Shown here piece by piece: positions 8,529 through 16,407 of a stretch of 35,070 bases of DNA. Under the pieces are notes generated by a model, which saw only the letters and a program-made list of their open reading frames with translations, made no database searches and was not told where the DNA came from. The stretch is from a virus, in IMG/VR virus record IMGVR_UViG_3300042321_000390, positions 1 through 35,070 of that record; one strand, written 5' to 3'. Positions within the stretch are counted from its first letter, which is position 1; each line of letters begins with the position of its first letter. Made by a program: the position numbers and the translations under genes.

Positions 8529-8551
8529 AATTCGGGCGCATCCTACATTTG
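8523..8551 (+). promoter_or_regulatory. Bacteroidota-type promoter (TTG-N18-TACATTTG)
   Basis: TTG at 8523-8525, an 18-base spacer and TACATTTG at 8544-8551. It sits at the end of the glycosyltransferase gene, 8 bases before a GTG start, and supports that start for the next gene. Confidence 0.5.
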
Positions 8552-8559
8552 GGAATAGA

Positions 8560-8958
8560 GTGATTTACCTATCCCCCAACACCACGAACACAATCGTCGT
8601 CACTTGGACGCAGCGGGCCTCATCGGGGGACCGTTACATCTTGCGGCTGACCAACATCGCCAAGAACGCCACGACCGACTTTACCCTGCTGAAATCGGCC
8701 AACCTTTCCAACTATACGAACCGTTATGACAAATTTCAGATTGCCGTGGGGTCGCTTGAAACAGGCTCGTATAAGTATGAAGTTTACGATACCTCTTCCA
8801 CGGTTAGCGCAGCGACTGCAGTCGTTGAAACGGGCTTGGCGTATGTACAGGTAGTTTTGCTGACCTTCAACACCTTCGCCAATTCCATCCAGTACACCGT
8901 CTTCGGCTCGTCCGATGAGCGAGTGTTTGATTCCACCTTTGACCAATCTTTCGCATGA
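8560..8958 (+). CDS. Small virion-associated protein (hypothetical)
   Basis: 132 residues from a GTG start. The GTG is chosen because it follows the promoter box at 8544-8551 and yields MIYLSPNTTNTIVVTWTQ; an upstream in-frame ATG (8464) lies inside the preceding gene and would add a low-quality N-terminus. The product is beta-rich with Thr/Ser/Asn-rich segments (TLLKSANLSNYTN, SYKYEVYDTSSTVSAAT) and ends FDSTFDQSFA. By composition and position before the next structural gene it is probably a minor virion protein. No family recognised. The stop overlaps the next ATG by 4 bases. Confidence 0.65.
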   Translation: MIYLSPNTTNTIVVTWTQRASSGDRYILRLTNIAKNATTDFTLLKSANLSNYTNRYDKFQIAVGSLETGSYKYEVYDTSSTVSAATAVVETGLAYVQVVLLTFNTFANSIQYTVFGSSDERVFDSTFDQSFA

Positions 8959-9509
8959 GCGTACAAACCCGCAGTCAGTTGGTAGCATCTGCTGCCACCA
9001 TCACATCCGAAACCGCTGCAGGAGCGAACACCGCCGCCCGTGTGGGTGGACTATTCGACGACCTCGCCGATAGCGCCACCTTGGACCGAGAGCGGGGCGT
9101 TGCGAACCTGTACCTTGACGAATCCAAGAACTTTACCCCGACCCAAGGGCAGGCCGTCAAGTTAACAACCCCGCTGAAATCGGGACTGCTGACTACCTAC
9201 AACTTTACCCGCACTACCACCGCCATCACCTACACAGGGACGACGAGTGCTGCTTTGCGGGTGTCGGCAAGCATGGTATTCTCGCAAGGCAACGGCAACC
9301 AAATAATCATCTACATTGCCAAGAACGGAACCATCATTCCGCAGTCCATGACTGACATCACCACGGGCCACAACAACGGCCATGCGGTCACGATTGAAGC
9401 CGTTCTGCAAGGTGCAGTCAATGACGAGTTTACCATCTACATCAACGCCGTGAGCGATGGCGGTGCTATCACGATTTCGGCCCTCAACTTCACCGTCCAC
9501 ACGCTATGA
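8955..9509 (+). CDS. Fibre- or decoration-like structural protein
   Basis: 184 residues. The N-terminal 40 residues are Ala/Thr-rich and helical (SQLVASAATITSETAAGANTAARVGGLFDDLAD), a style common in trimeric fibre anchors. The remainder is beta-rich (YNFTRTTTAITYTGTTSAALR, IIIYIAKNGTII, FTIYINAVSDGGAITIS), resembling small jelly-roll or C1q-like tips. I infer a head or tail fibre subunit. Both ends overlap neighbours (8955 and 9506), so it is in one translational unit with the portal. Confidence 0.6.
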   Translation: MSVQTRSQLVASAATITSETAAGANTAARVGGLFDDLADSATLDRERGVANLYLDESKNFTPTQGQAVKLTTPLKSGLLTTYNFTRTTTAITYTGTTSAALRVSASMVFSQGNGNQIIIYIAKNGTIIPQSMTDITTGHNNGHAVTIEAVLQGAVNDEFTIYINAVSDGGAITISALNFTVHTL

Positions 9510-11782
9510 GTATAAAACAATCATTCACCCAATGGCTTGGGATTGAGCACAAGGTCCCCGTGATGCTTGAAAACAAAGCGGGCAAGTACATCACTTATGG
9601 GGCTTTCAACGAGTACCCCTACTATCTGCTGGACAACTACCGAAGAAGCAGCAAGCACAACGCTATTGTGAACGGGAAGGTGAACTACATCGTGGGCGGT
9701 GGCTGGCAACCTGGGGAAAAGATGACCGTGGAGCAGCAGGCCCGCTACGCCAAGTTCTTTGACGGGTTGAGTGAGCATGACGACTTGAACGACATCACCG
9801 AGAAGTTGGTCCTGGACCTTGAACTATTCAACGGGTTTGCCGTTGCGGTAACTTGGAACAAGATGGGAACCATTGCGAAAATGGAACACATCCCCTTTGA
9901 AAAAATCCGAGTGGACAAGGACGAGCGGATGTTCCAGGTGGCCGATTGGTACGACGACGCAATGATCCAACTCTACCCCAAGATTGGGGATGTCGAGAAA
10001 ATCCCCGCATTTGATGCAGACAACCGCATCGGCAAGCAACTGTTCTACTATCGGGTGTATGCCGCAGGCGTGAAGTCCTATCCGCTCCCCGAATACATGG
10101 GAGGATTGGCGTGGATTGAAGCCGATGTGCAGGTGGCGAACTTTCACAACAACAACCTGCGGAACAACTTTTGGGGCGGGTATTTAATCAACTTCAATAA
10201 CGGCATCCCGACCCCCGAAGAACAGGGCGACATTGAGCGTCAAATCAAGCGCAAGTTCAGCGGGACGGATAACGCTGGACGATTCGTTGTGACTTTTAAT
10301 GATGATGTCAGCAAAGCCCCGACGCTTGAACCGCTCACGCCATCGGACATGGATAAGCAGTTCGAGATTTTGAACAAAGCCATCCAGTCGGAAATCTTCA
10401 TCAGTCACAGGGTCGTGAACCCGATGCTATTCGGGGTGAAGACCGAAGGCCAACTGGGAGGGCGGCAGGAACTGGTGGAGGCGTACGAACTATTCAAGGC
10501 GACCTATGTGAACGACCGAGTGCGGAAGGTGGAGCGGATGATGAACTACTTGGGTTCGTTCAACGGCGTGGAAGGGATGGAACTGATTCCTGTGGAGCCC
10601 ATCACGGAGCAGTTAAGCGAGAACGCAATGATTCAAGCAATGACACCCACCGAACTCCGAGAGAAGGCGGGACTGCCTGCCATTGAAGTCAAGACCGAGA
10701 GCAGCGTGCAGGATGTCATCACGGCCATTAATAGCCTCTCTCCGCTCGTTGCAAACAAGGTGCTGGAGTCAATGTCGCCCAATGAAATCCGTGCGCTTGT
10801 GTCGCTTCCTGCGAAGGCAGAGGGCCAAGGGCTGATGACCCCCGCTGGCACGCCTTCGGATGTGGTTGGACCCAATCCCCAACCCGACGAGCAACCGCAA
10901 ACCCCCGCCATGATGGGCAACGACAACATCAAGAAGTTGTCGGGCCGTGAGTACCAAAACCTCATGCGTATCGTTCGGCACTATGCGCAGGAGAAAATCA
11001 CGCTGGAGATGGCCCGCACGATGCTATCCGCTGGTTTCGGGTTGACCCCCGAAGAAGTGAACACCCTGCTCGGAGTGCAAGAGCAGGCGTTTTCCGAGCC
11101 TATGTGGGGCGAAGAAGACACCGAGGATTACGGATGGGGGGACGAGGAATTTAAGGTCTTGGAGGTGGTTGCAAGCAAGTTTGGGAGCAGTTCCGACGAC
11201 TATGTGGTCATGCACTCCAAGCCAATGCGGTTTGATGCCGACTTGGACGACCAGGTGCGTCAAGCCTTCGCTGAACTTAGGGAGGAAGAAAAAGAACTTG
11301 ACGAGAAAATTGAAAAGTACCGCAAGAAGAACCGTGAAGCATCGGTGGAAGAAATGGCCAAGGAGTTCGGGGTCAGCAAAGCGAAGGTCGCCAAGCGGGT
11401 GGCGTACTTGATTACCAAAGACCGCTACCCCATCGCAAGAGCGGTGGACCAAATCGCAGAGCAGGGCTTGCCCAAAAACATCAAGGAAGTGGCCGAACCC
11501 GTGCTTGAAGTGAGGTACAAATATTCGTGGGCCGCAGGGTTCAGCAACAAAGACAAGAGCACGAGCCGTGAGTTCTGCAAGGTCATGCTGGACCTCGCTG
11601 ACCAAGGCAAGGTTTACACCCGTGACGACATAAATGGTATTTCCAACATCATGGGCTACTCCGTTTGGAATCGCCGTGGCGGTTGGTATCACACGGCCAG
11701 CGGAGTGAACCGCCCCCAATGCAGGCACATTTGGGAGCAGCAACTTGTCATCCGTAAGGGCAACAAAATTTCAAAAGCATGA
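9506..11782 (+). CDS. Portal protein with long C-terminal extension
   Basis: A 758-residue protein. Residues about 1-380 look like a phage portal (NYRRSSKHNAIVNGKVNYIVGGGW, DLELFNGFAVAVTW, EHIPFEKIRVDKDE, FISHRVVNPMLFGVKTEGQLGGRQELVEAYELF), the ring through which DNA is packaged. Residues about 480-520 carry SGREYQNLMRIVRHYAQ and MLSAGFGLTPEEVNTLLG. A charged coiled coil with a helix-turn-helix-like segment follows (about 590-650), then a compact end domain with FCKVM, WNRRGGWYHT and CRHIW, resembling minor head (gpF-like) C-termini. Portal proteins are usually 400-550 residues, so this looks like a fusion. The start overlaps the preceding stop (ATGA). Confidence 0.75.
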   Translation: MSIKQSFTQWLGIEHKVPVMLENKAGKYITYGAFNEYPYYLLDNYRRSSKHNAIVNGKVNYIVGGGWQPGEKMTVEQQARYAKFFDGLSEHDDLNDITEKLVLDLELFNGFAVAVTWNKMGTIAKMEHIPFEKIRVDKDERMFQVADWYDDAMIQLYPKIGDVEKIPAFDADNRIGKQLFYYRVYAAGVKSYPLPEYMGGLAWIEADVQVANFHNNNLRNNFWGGYLINFNNGIPTPEEQGDIERQIKRKFSGTDNAGRFVVTFNDDVSKAPTLEPLTPSDMDKQFEILNKAIQSEIFISHRVVNPMLFGVKTEGQLGGRQELVEAYELFKATYVNDRVRKVERMMNYLGSFNGVEGMELIPVEPITEQLSENAMIQAMTPTELREKAGLPAIEVKTESSVQDVITAINSLSPLVANKVLESMSPNEIRALVSLPAKAEGQGLMTPAGTPSDVVGPNPQPDEQPQTPAMMGNDNIKKLSGREYQNLMRIVRHYAQEKITLEMARTMLSAGFGLTPEEVNTLLGVQEQAFSEPMWGEEDTEDYGWGDEEFKVLEVVASKFGSSSDDYVVMHSKPMRFDADLDDQVRQAFAELREEEKELDEKIEKYRKKNREASVEEMAKEFGVSKAKVAKRVAYLITKDRYPIARAVDQIAEQGLPKNIKEVAEPVLEVRYKYSWAAGFSNKDKSTSREFCKVMLDLADQGKVYTRDDINGISNIMGYSVWNRRGGWYHTASGVNRPQCRHIWEQQLVIRKGNKISKA

Positions 11783-12354
11783 AGGCACTATTCATAAGCG
11801 AACAAACCCTGCTGGACAACTCGGTCATAAACGAGAATGTTTCCTTTACGCAGATTCGGCCTACCATCGTGAAGGTGCAGGAGATGCGGATTCAGCCCAT
11901 CGTTGGGTCGGCCCTGTACTCGGAAATGGTGACGCAAGTGGTGAGCGGCACGACCACGGCACTCAACACTACGCTATTGGAGGACTACATCCAACCCGCT
12001 ATGGTGCAATGGCTCTACTACGAGTTACCCATGGTCTTGGCGTTCAAGTACATGAACAAGGGAATGGTCCGCAGAACCAGCGAGGAAAGTTCCCAAATGT
12101 CCATGGACGAAATCACCCGCCTCACCGACAAAGTGAAGAATGATGCCGAGTGGTACTCCGAGCGCATCACCCGCTACTTGATGGAGCAGAAGGCCAACTA
12201 TCCGCTATTCAACTCTCCGCCATCGGCCTTGGACACCATCTACCCCAACGGAACCAATTACAACACGGGGATGGCCTTGGATGCTCGGACCCTCCGCCGT
12301 GGTGCTGGACTTGACAGGCCATGGCCCTACGACCCCTACTGCAACAACTGCTGA
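11779..12354 (+). CDS. Head-tail connector/adaptor protein
   Basis: 191 residues, directly after the portal with a 4-base overlap. It is mainly helical (LLDNSVINENVSFTQIRPTIVKVQEMRIQPIVGSALYSEM...) with a helix-rich centre and a C-terminus rich in Pro, Tyr and Cys (YDPYCNNC). The opening pattern, in which a short protein begins with targets such as ISEQTLLDNS and IRPTIVKVQEMRI, is familiar from Bacteroidota phage proteins encoded after portal genes. I infer an adaptor of the head-tail interface from size, fold style and position. Confidence 0.6.
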   Translation: MKALFISEQTLLDNSVINENVSFTQIRPTIVKVQEMRIQPIVGSALYSEMVTQVVSGTTTALNTTLLEDYIQPAMVQWLYYELPMVLAFKYMNKGMVRRTSEESSQMSMDEITRLTDKVKNDAEWYSERITRYLMEQKANYPLFNSPPSALDTIYPNGTNYNTGMALDARTLRRGAGLDRPWPYDPYCNNC

Positions 12355-12396
12355 ACATGGGCGCACACTCTAAAAACATTTTGAAACTACAAGCCT

Positions 12397-12900
12397 ATGT
12401 CTTGGATAAAAATCAAGCAAGCACTCCTTGCGCTTGCAAATGCTCACCCGCAAGTAAACTCCTTCGGAACGGGCGACCCGCTTGCCATCGGAACGGACAA
12501 CACCATCAACCTACGAACCCCAAGCCGTGAGCGAATCGTCTATCCTTTGGTATTTGCGGATGTTCAGTCAGCGAGTACTGACCTTGGGAGTTTGGCTCTT
12601 GTGGTCGGGGTCTATTTTTCTGACCGAGTGGAATCCATTGCCACGATGGGTGGAGTGGTTTCGGGCAGCCCGACGCTGGGTTGGCAGGACAACGAAGACG
12701 AGGTTTTGAGCGACCAACTGCAAATCGCTCAGGACTTCATTTCAAGCCTCACAAACGACCCGACGCAAGAGTGGACCCTAAGTACCAGCGTCAGCCTTAC
12801 GAGGTTTGTGGAGAGCCGAGATGACCGCACGGCGGGGTGGGTGGCTACGATGTCATTCCAACTTCCGTACTCGCATTCCGTTTGTGAAATTCCTTCATAA
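12397..12900 (+). CDS. Probable tail terminator / head closure protein
   Basis: 167 residues (MSWIKIKQALLALANAHPQVNSFGTGDP...). An N-terminal helix is followed by alternating beta strands (RIVYPLVFADVQSAS, GSLALVVGVYFSDRV, WTLSTSVSLTRFVESRDDRTAGWVATMSFQL), the alpha/beta arrangement of tail terminator proteins. It lies two genes after the portal. Function is inferred from position and secondary structure only. The 42 bases before it hold no gene. Confidence 0.5.
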   Translation: MSWIKIKQALLALANAHPQVNSFGTGDPLAIGTDNTINLRTPSRERIVYPLVFADVQSASTDLGSLALVVGVYFSDRVESIATMGGVVSGSPTLGWQDNEDEVLSDQLQIAQDFISSLTNDPTQEWTLSTSVSLTRFVESRDDRTAGWVATMSFQLPYSHSVCEIPS

Positions 12901-12925
12901 GATACATTTACCCTAAAGCAGAATT

Positions 12926-13207
12926 ATGCCAACTCCAATCTTACAACAAATGCTCGGACAGGGCGGTACTTGCGAACTGATTGATTCAGGTGCAGCCGCC
13001 ACGGGTAAGAACTACGACTTTCTTGTCGTCAATTCAGCCGCAACGATGACCACCCTCACGGGTACAGGCAGCGAGAACCTGCTGACCGCTTACAACTTTT
13101 CCACCAAGTCCATCTCCGCAGGCATCGTGATTTGCGGTCGCAACGGCGGCAAGATTACGGCGGTAACGGTTTCCGTAGGTAGCGTCATCGGTTACACCTT
13201 CCTCTAA
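12926..13207 (+). CDS. Small beta-rich structural protein (hypothetical)
   Basis: 93 residues, mostly predicted beta strand (NYDFLVVNSAATMTTLTG, GIVICGRNGGKITAVTVSVGSVIGYTFL). The opening MPTPILQQMLGQGG is unusual. No catalytic residues or membrane segment. It is probably a minor virion protein, perhaps decoration, given its place between connector and adhesin genes. Two bases separate its TAA from the next ATG (TAACCATG). Confidence 0.55.
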   Translation: MPTPILQQMLGQGGTCELIDSGAAATGKNYDFLVVNSAATMTTLTGTGSENLLTAYNFSTKSISAGIVICGRNGGKITAVTVSVGSVIGYTFL

Positions 13208-13209
13208 CC

Positions 13210-13383
13210 ATGCTGATAGGCTACGGCTACGGCTACCCCCGTTCAATGGTGATGGGCAAGACCCCTGCAGAACTTGCGTGGGATGCCTTCAACGCCCGTG
13301 CTACGACCGACGGGGCAGCAGCGGCAGAGGCCGCCGTCAGCGGTTGCCTGCAAGCCCGATTCGCTATTCTATTTAACTTCTAA
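13210..13383 (+). CDS. 57-residue protein with a shared phage motif
   Basis: A short open frame starting in the strong TAACCATG context (MLIGYGYGYPRSMVMGKTP). Residues 23-50 read AWDAFNARATTDGAAA followed by EAAVSGCLQARF, which lines up with AWNNFNTRADADGADT and EDACFDCLYLRF at the N-terminus of the large tail protein (533). Motifs of this kind, with ADG and a Cys-Leu, recur at the ends of many phage structural proteins. It fits exactly between neighbours (2 bases on each side), which supports it being real. Confidence 0.6.
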   Translation: MLIGYGYGYPRSMVMGKTPAELAWDAFNARATTDGAAAAEAAVSGCLQARFAILFNF

Positions 13384-13385
13384 GA

Positions 13386-14672
13386 ATGCCCACGCCTTCA
13401 CTTCTACTTGTCCCCGCCCGTTTCAAAACGGGGCGGTTATACTCGCAAATCCCAACCAACACGGACAACCGAGGGGACTTCACCGTTACCCGCAACACCG
13501 AGGCACGGCGGTTTGATTCTGCTGGCTTGGTTGCATCCGTAGCGTCGGGCATCCCCCGCTTGGACTACTACACCAGCGGCGGCGTGACGGGGTGTCCTGC
13601 GTTGCTCGTGGAGCCTGCGGCGACGAACTTGGCGTTGCAGAGTGAGAACTTCTTGACAACTTGGGCTCCCTCAAATATTGCAGTAACAACTGGCTCAACG
13701 GCTGCGTTTACGGCTCCCGATGGAACAACCAATGCCGACCTCTTGACTGCTACCACAAGCGGTAACGCAAGAATTAATCAGTCGTTTACATTTGTTTCAG
13801 GCACAACTTATTCTTATTCCGCATTCGCAAAAGCGGGGAGTGGGTTTTTTGGCTTGACTATGGAGAATGGCGGTGTTTTAAGCGGGTCCGCAGTTGTTTG
13901 GAATCTTAACACGGGCGCTCTTGCGGTTAGCGGAGTTGTTGGAGCGGGCTACACATTGCAGTCACAAGGCATTGAGAACTACGGGAATGGATGGTATCGT
14001 TGTAGAATGACCGTTCTTCTTGGCCTTGGGGCCGCTGGGAATATTCGTGCTAATACGAGCAATGGAACCATGACAAGTGCAGTAATTCAAAGCGCAAGCG
14101 GGAATACTGCGTATGTATGGGGCGCACAACTTGAAACAGGCTCGGTGGCGACTTCTTATATCCCCACCACCACAGGAACGGGAAGCCGAAGCGCAGATGT
14201 GGTATCCGTGAGCGGAGCGGTCAGCGGGTCCATTGGGCAGACGGAGGGGACGATTTATGCGGAGGTTGATGTGAGGACTTTTACATCAAGTGCGGCAAGA
14301 CGCATTGTCAACCTTCGTGTGGACGGTAGCAATCTTTTGTCCTTACAAATAAATGAAGCAAGCACAAATATTGAATTTGTCGCAGCATCGGGCATAACAA
14401 GCGTTACTGCCTTTGCGTCGGGATTAACGGCTGGAATATATAAAATTGCGGTTGGCTATAATTCAGCAGCAAGTGGAACGGTTTTGTATGTCAACGGAAC
14501 TTTGCGAGATACCAAAACAATCGCAATTCCAAATCTATCTGCCGCAGTTTTTGGTCTTGGCATTCGTGGTGATGGAAGCGCAGGCACTCAACTCAACGAC
14601 CGCATCCGTGCCGTGGCCCTCTACACGACCCGCCTCACCAACGATGAACTTCAGTCGTTGACCACCCCCTAA
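13386..14672 (+). CDS. Adhesin / fibre protein with lectin-like domains
   Basis: 428 residues. The start gives MPTPSLLLVPARFKTGRLYSQIP. Residues about 25-85 contain a conserved phage segment (ARRFDSAG, PRLDYYTSGGVTGCPALLVEPAATNL). Then follow a carbohydrate-binding-like domain (about 85-265, FAKAGSGFFGLTMENGG, GWYRCRMTV, YVWGAQLETG) and a second concanavalin/LamG-like domain (about 280-425, GTIYAEVDVRTF, VLYVNGTLRDTK, IRAVALYTTRLTNDE). Such proteins bind cell-surface glycans. The middle (13636-14560) is richer in A+T than its flanks, like the variable block of the large tail protein, so it may also be an exchangeable domain. Confidence 0.7.
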   Translation: MPTPSLLLVPARFKTGRLYSQIPTNTDNRGDFTVTRNTEARRFDSAGLVASVASGIPRLDYYTSGGVTGCPALLVEPAATNLALQSENFLTTWAPSNIAVTTGSTAAFTAPDGTTNADLLTATTSGNARINQSFTFVSGTTYSYSAFAKAGSGFFGLTMENGGVLSGSAVVWNLNTGALAVSGVVGAGYTLQSQGIENYGNGWYRCRMTVLLGLGAAGNIRANTSNGTMTSAVIQSASGNTAYVWGAQLETGSVATSYIPTTTGTGSRSADVVSVSGAVSGSIGQTEGTIYAEVDVRTFTSSAARRIVNLRVDGSNLLSLQINEASTNIEFVAASGITSVTAFASGLTAGIYKIAVGYNSAASGTVLYVNGTLRDTKTIAIPNLSAAVFGLGIRGDGSAGTQLNDRIRAVALYTTRLTNDELQSLTTP

Positions 14673-14673
14673 G

Positions 14674-14973
14674 ATGCCCACCTTCCGCAAGTTCGCCTTT
14701 CCCAACCAAGCAACCGCTGACAAGGCATTGCAAGGACTGCAACCGCTGGACTTCGCCGTGCCGCTCGGACACCTCTGCGCCGCTACCGATGGGGAAGGAA
14801 ACTGCATCAAGACCCGCCCCGAATTTGCGGTGGACATACTATTCCACGACACCTGCCCCGAAGCCTTGGCCGCATTCGTGGTATGGCCCGCCCCTTGCGG
14901 AGTGCATTCGTTCAGCGGGTGGGAAGAACAATACGCTGCTGACCACAAAGAATTTGCAACACCTTCCAAATAA
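14674..14973 (+). CDS. Hypothetical phage protein
   Basis: 99 residues, one base after the adhesin stop. The sequence (MPTFRKFAFPNQATADKALQGL... VDILFHDTCPEALAAFVVWPAPCGVHSFSGWEEQYAADHKEF) resembles small proteins often found after fibre genes in Bacteroidota phages, but I know no function. There is no signal peptide or membrane segment. Three Cys residues may be coincidental. It could be a fibre assembly or minor virion protein. Confidence 0.6.
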   Translation: MPTFRKFAFPNQATADKALQGLQPLDFAVPLGHLCAATDGEGNCIKTRPEFAVDILFHDTCPEALAAFVVWPAPCGVHSFSGWEEQYAADHKEFATPSK

Positions 14974-14987
14974 AAACATTTCCCCTT

Positions 14988-15215
14988 ATGCGCCTATTTC
15001 GCCGTAACGCCAACCCCGACCAACCCAAACTTCCACTTATGAAATCAGCCGTCATCGCTCTGCTTCGCCACCTGCTCACCTTTATCGGCGGTACACTTGT
15101 CGCCAAAGGTATCCTTGACACCGCAACCCTCACCGAAATTATTGGCTCGGTAATCACGCTTCTTTCAGTAGGTTGGATGGCGTTGGATAAATCAAAGGGC
15201 GAACCCAACAAGTAG
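14988..15215 (+). CDS. Holin (Pam3-gp28-like), possible dual start
   Basis: 75 residues with one or two hydrophobic segments (LLRHLLTFIGGTLVAKGIL, TEIIGSVITLLSVGWMAL) and a charged C-terminus. The core RHLLTFIGG, LVAKGIL, TLTEIIGSV strongly recalls Pam3-gp28-type holins. A second in-frame ATG (15039, MKSAVIALL) would remove the first 17 residues, which carry three Arg and a Lys; a dual start with a basic extension is a known way to make holin and anti-holin. It begins the lysis cassette together with 15223 and the opposite-strand amidase. Confidence 0.65.
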   Translation: MRLFRRNANPDQPKLPLMKSAVIALLRHLLTFIGGTLVAKGILDTATLTEIIGSVITLLSVGWMALDKSKGEPNK

Positions 15216-15222
15216 CCACAGG

Positions 15223-15498
15223 GTGAACCTAATTGAAACCACTATCATCGGCACGGTCAGCGCAATCGTTGGCGGTGCAGTCGCTTGGCTGACACGGGGA
15301 CGCTTTACGGCGGATTCCCTCCAAGTCAAGCAAGCCCAAGCGGTGCTGGCTATGTGGCAGGAAACCGCTGAGGCTCAAAAGAAAGAGTTGACCGAATTAC
15401 GCAATGAGATTGTAAGTTTGCGAGAGCGGATAGAGTTGCTGGAGAACACCATCCAAACACTCGAAGCCGAAAACGCAACACTTAAATCCCAGCGATGA
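15223..15498 (+). CDS. Membrane-anchored coiled-coil protein (spanin-like)
   Basis: 91 residues from a GTG start 7 bases after the holin stop. Residues 1-25 form a hydrophobic anchor (IETTIIGTVSAIVGGAVAWL); the rest is a long coiled coil (KKELTELRNEIVSLRERIELLENTIQTLEAENATLK). Anchor plus periplasmic coiled coil in a lysis cassette suggests an inner-membrane spanin role, though no outer-membrane partner is visible next to it (the lipoprotein at 24303 is far away). The stop overlaps the next start (ATGA). Confidence 0.55.
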   Translation: MNLIETTIIGTVSAIVGGAVAWLTRGRFTADSLQVKQAQAVLAMWQETAEAQKKELTELRNEIVSLRERIELLENTIQTLEAENATLKSQR

Positions 15499-16379
15499 TT
15501 CTGCCACTAACCAAGCACACCCGAAACATCCACGAAGTCACCTGCCAAAGCGGGCAGGAGTTCTTGCTCATCAGCGACCTGCATTGGGACAACCCGCACT
15601 GCGATAGGGGGTTGCTGACCAACCACCTAAAGGAAGCCCAACGGCGCAACGCAGGAGTCATCGTCAATGGTGACTTTTTTTGTTTGATGCAGGGCAAGGG
15701 CGACCCACGCAGGAGCAAGGAAGACATACGGGAAGAACACAACAACGCCCGCTACTTGGATTCCATTGTCAACACGGCCGTGGAATGGTTTGCACCCTAT
15801 GCCAAGAACCTTCTATTGGTCGGCTACGGGAACCACGAAACATCCATCATCCACCACCAAGAAACCGACATCCTGCAACGCTTCGCAAGCACCTTGAACT
15901 ACGCCACGGGGTCAGCGGTTGAGGTCGGTGGGTACGGAGGAACCATTGACATCCGAGTGCTGCACGATGCAATCCGTGGGGTCAACTTTGTAGTGCATTA
16001 TTTTCATGGCGCAGGTGGGGGTGGTCCCGTCAGCCGTGGAGTAATTCATGACCAACGGTTACTCGCAAGCACCGAAGGCTACGACCTCACATGGATGGGC
16101 CATGTGCATGAACTTTACTACCACCAAAACATCATTCACCGCTATGACCGCTCCACGAAGACCCTCCTTCAAAAACCTATTCACCAACTGCGTACTGCGA
16201 CTTACAAAGAGGAATGGGACGGGGGCTACATGGGCTTTCACACTGAACGAGGCCGAGGCCCGAAGCCTTTGGGCGGATATTGGATGAAACTTGAAACCAG
16301 CAGGAACGCAAGCAAGGACAACAAGGGGACCGAACTGCAACTGCACGCCACCTTCACCCCTGCGGATAGGTTGTACTGA
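15495..16379 (+). CDS. Metallophosphoesterase (calcineurin-like)
   Basis: 294 residues with the full metal-binding motif set: SDLHWD (D28, H30), GDFF (D60), GNHE (N113, H114), HYFHG (H168, H171) and GHVHE (H203, H205). This fold hydrolyses phosphomonoesters or diesters with two metal ions. It is encoded between the membrane lysis genes and the convergent endolysin gene, an unusual place. Substrate unknown: nucleotides, nucleic acid ends or lipid/cell-wall phosphates are all possible. The C-terminal 60 residues beyond the catalytic core are basic. Confidence in the fold is high, in the role low. Confidence 0.8.
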   Translation: MILPLTKHTRNIHEVTCQSGQEFLLISDLHWDNPHCDRGLLTNHLKEAQRRNAGVIVNGDFFCLMQGKGDPRRSKEDIREEHNNARYLDSIVNTAVEWFAPYAKNLLLVGYGNHETSIIHHQETDILQRFASTLNYATGSAVEVGGYGGTIDIRVLHDAIRGVNFVVHYFHGAGGGGPVSRGVIHDQRLLASTEGYDLTWMGHVHELYYHQNIIHRYDRSTKTLLQKPIHQLRTATYKEEWDGGYMGFHTERGRGPKPLGGYWMKLETSRNASKDNKGTELQLHATFTPADRLY

Positions 16380-16407
16380 CCTGTACGATTCCCTCGTACA
16401 ACTATCC
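16364..16407. terminator. Convergent hairpin between opposing genes
   Basis: The left arm 16364-16376 pairs with 16396-16407 (GTACAAC and ATCC blocks), 12 base pairs with one bulged G. It covers the stop codons of both convergent genes. T runs are weak, so it may act with Rho or only protect 3' ends. Confidence 0.5.

Noticed and set aside
11024-11743. 239-codon minus-strand open frame opposite the portal extension
   Set aside because: Composition and His/Val/Leu-rich translation are typical of an antisense shadow; the plus-strand protein has credible domains.
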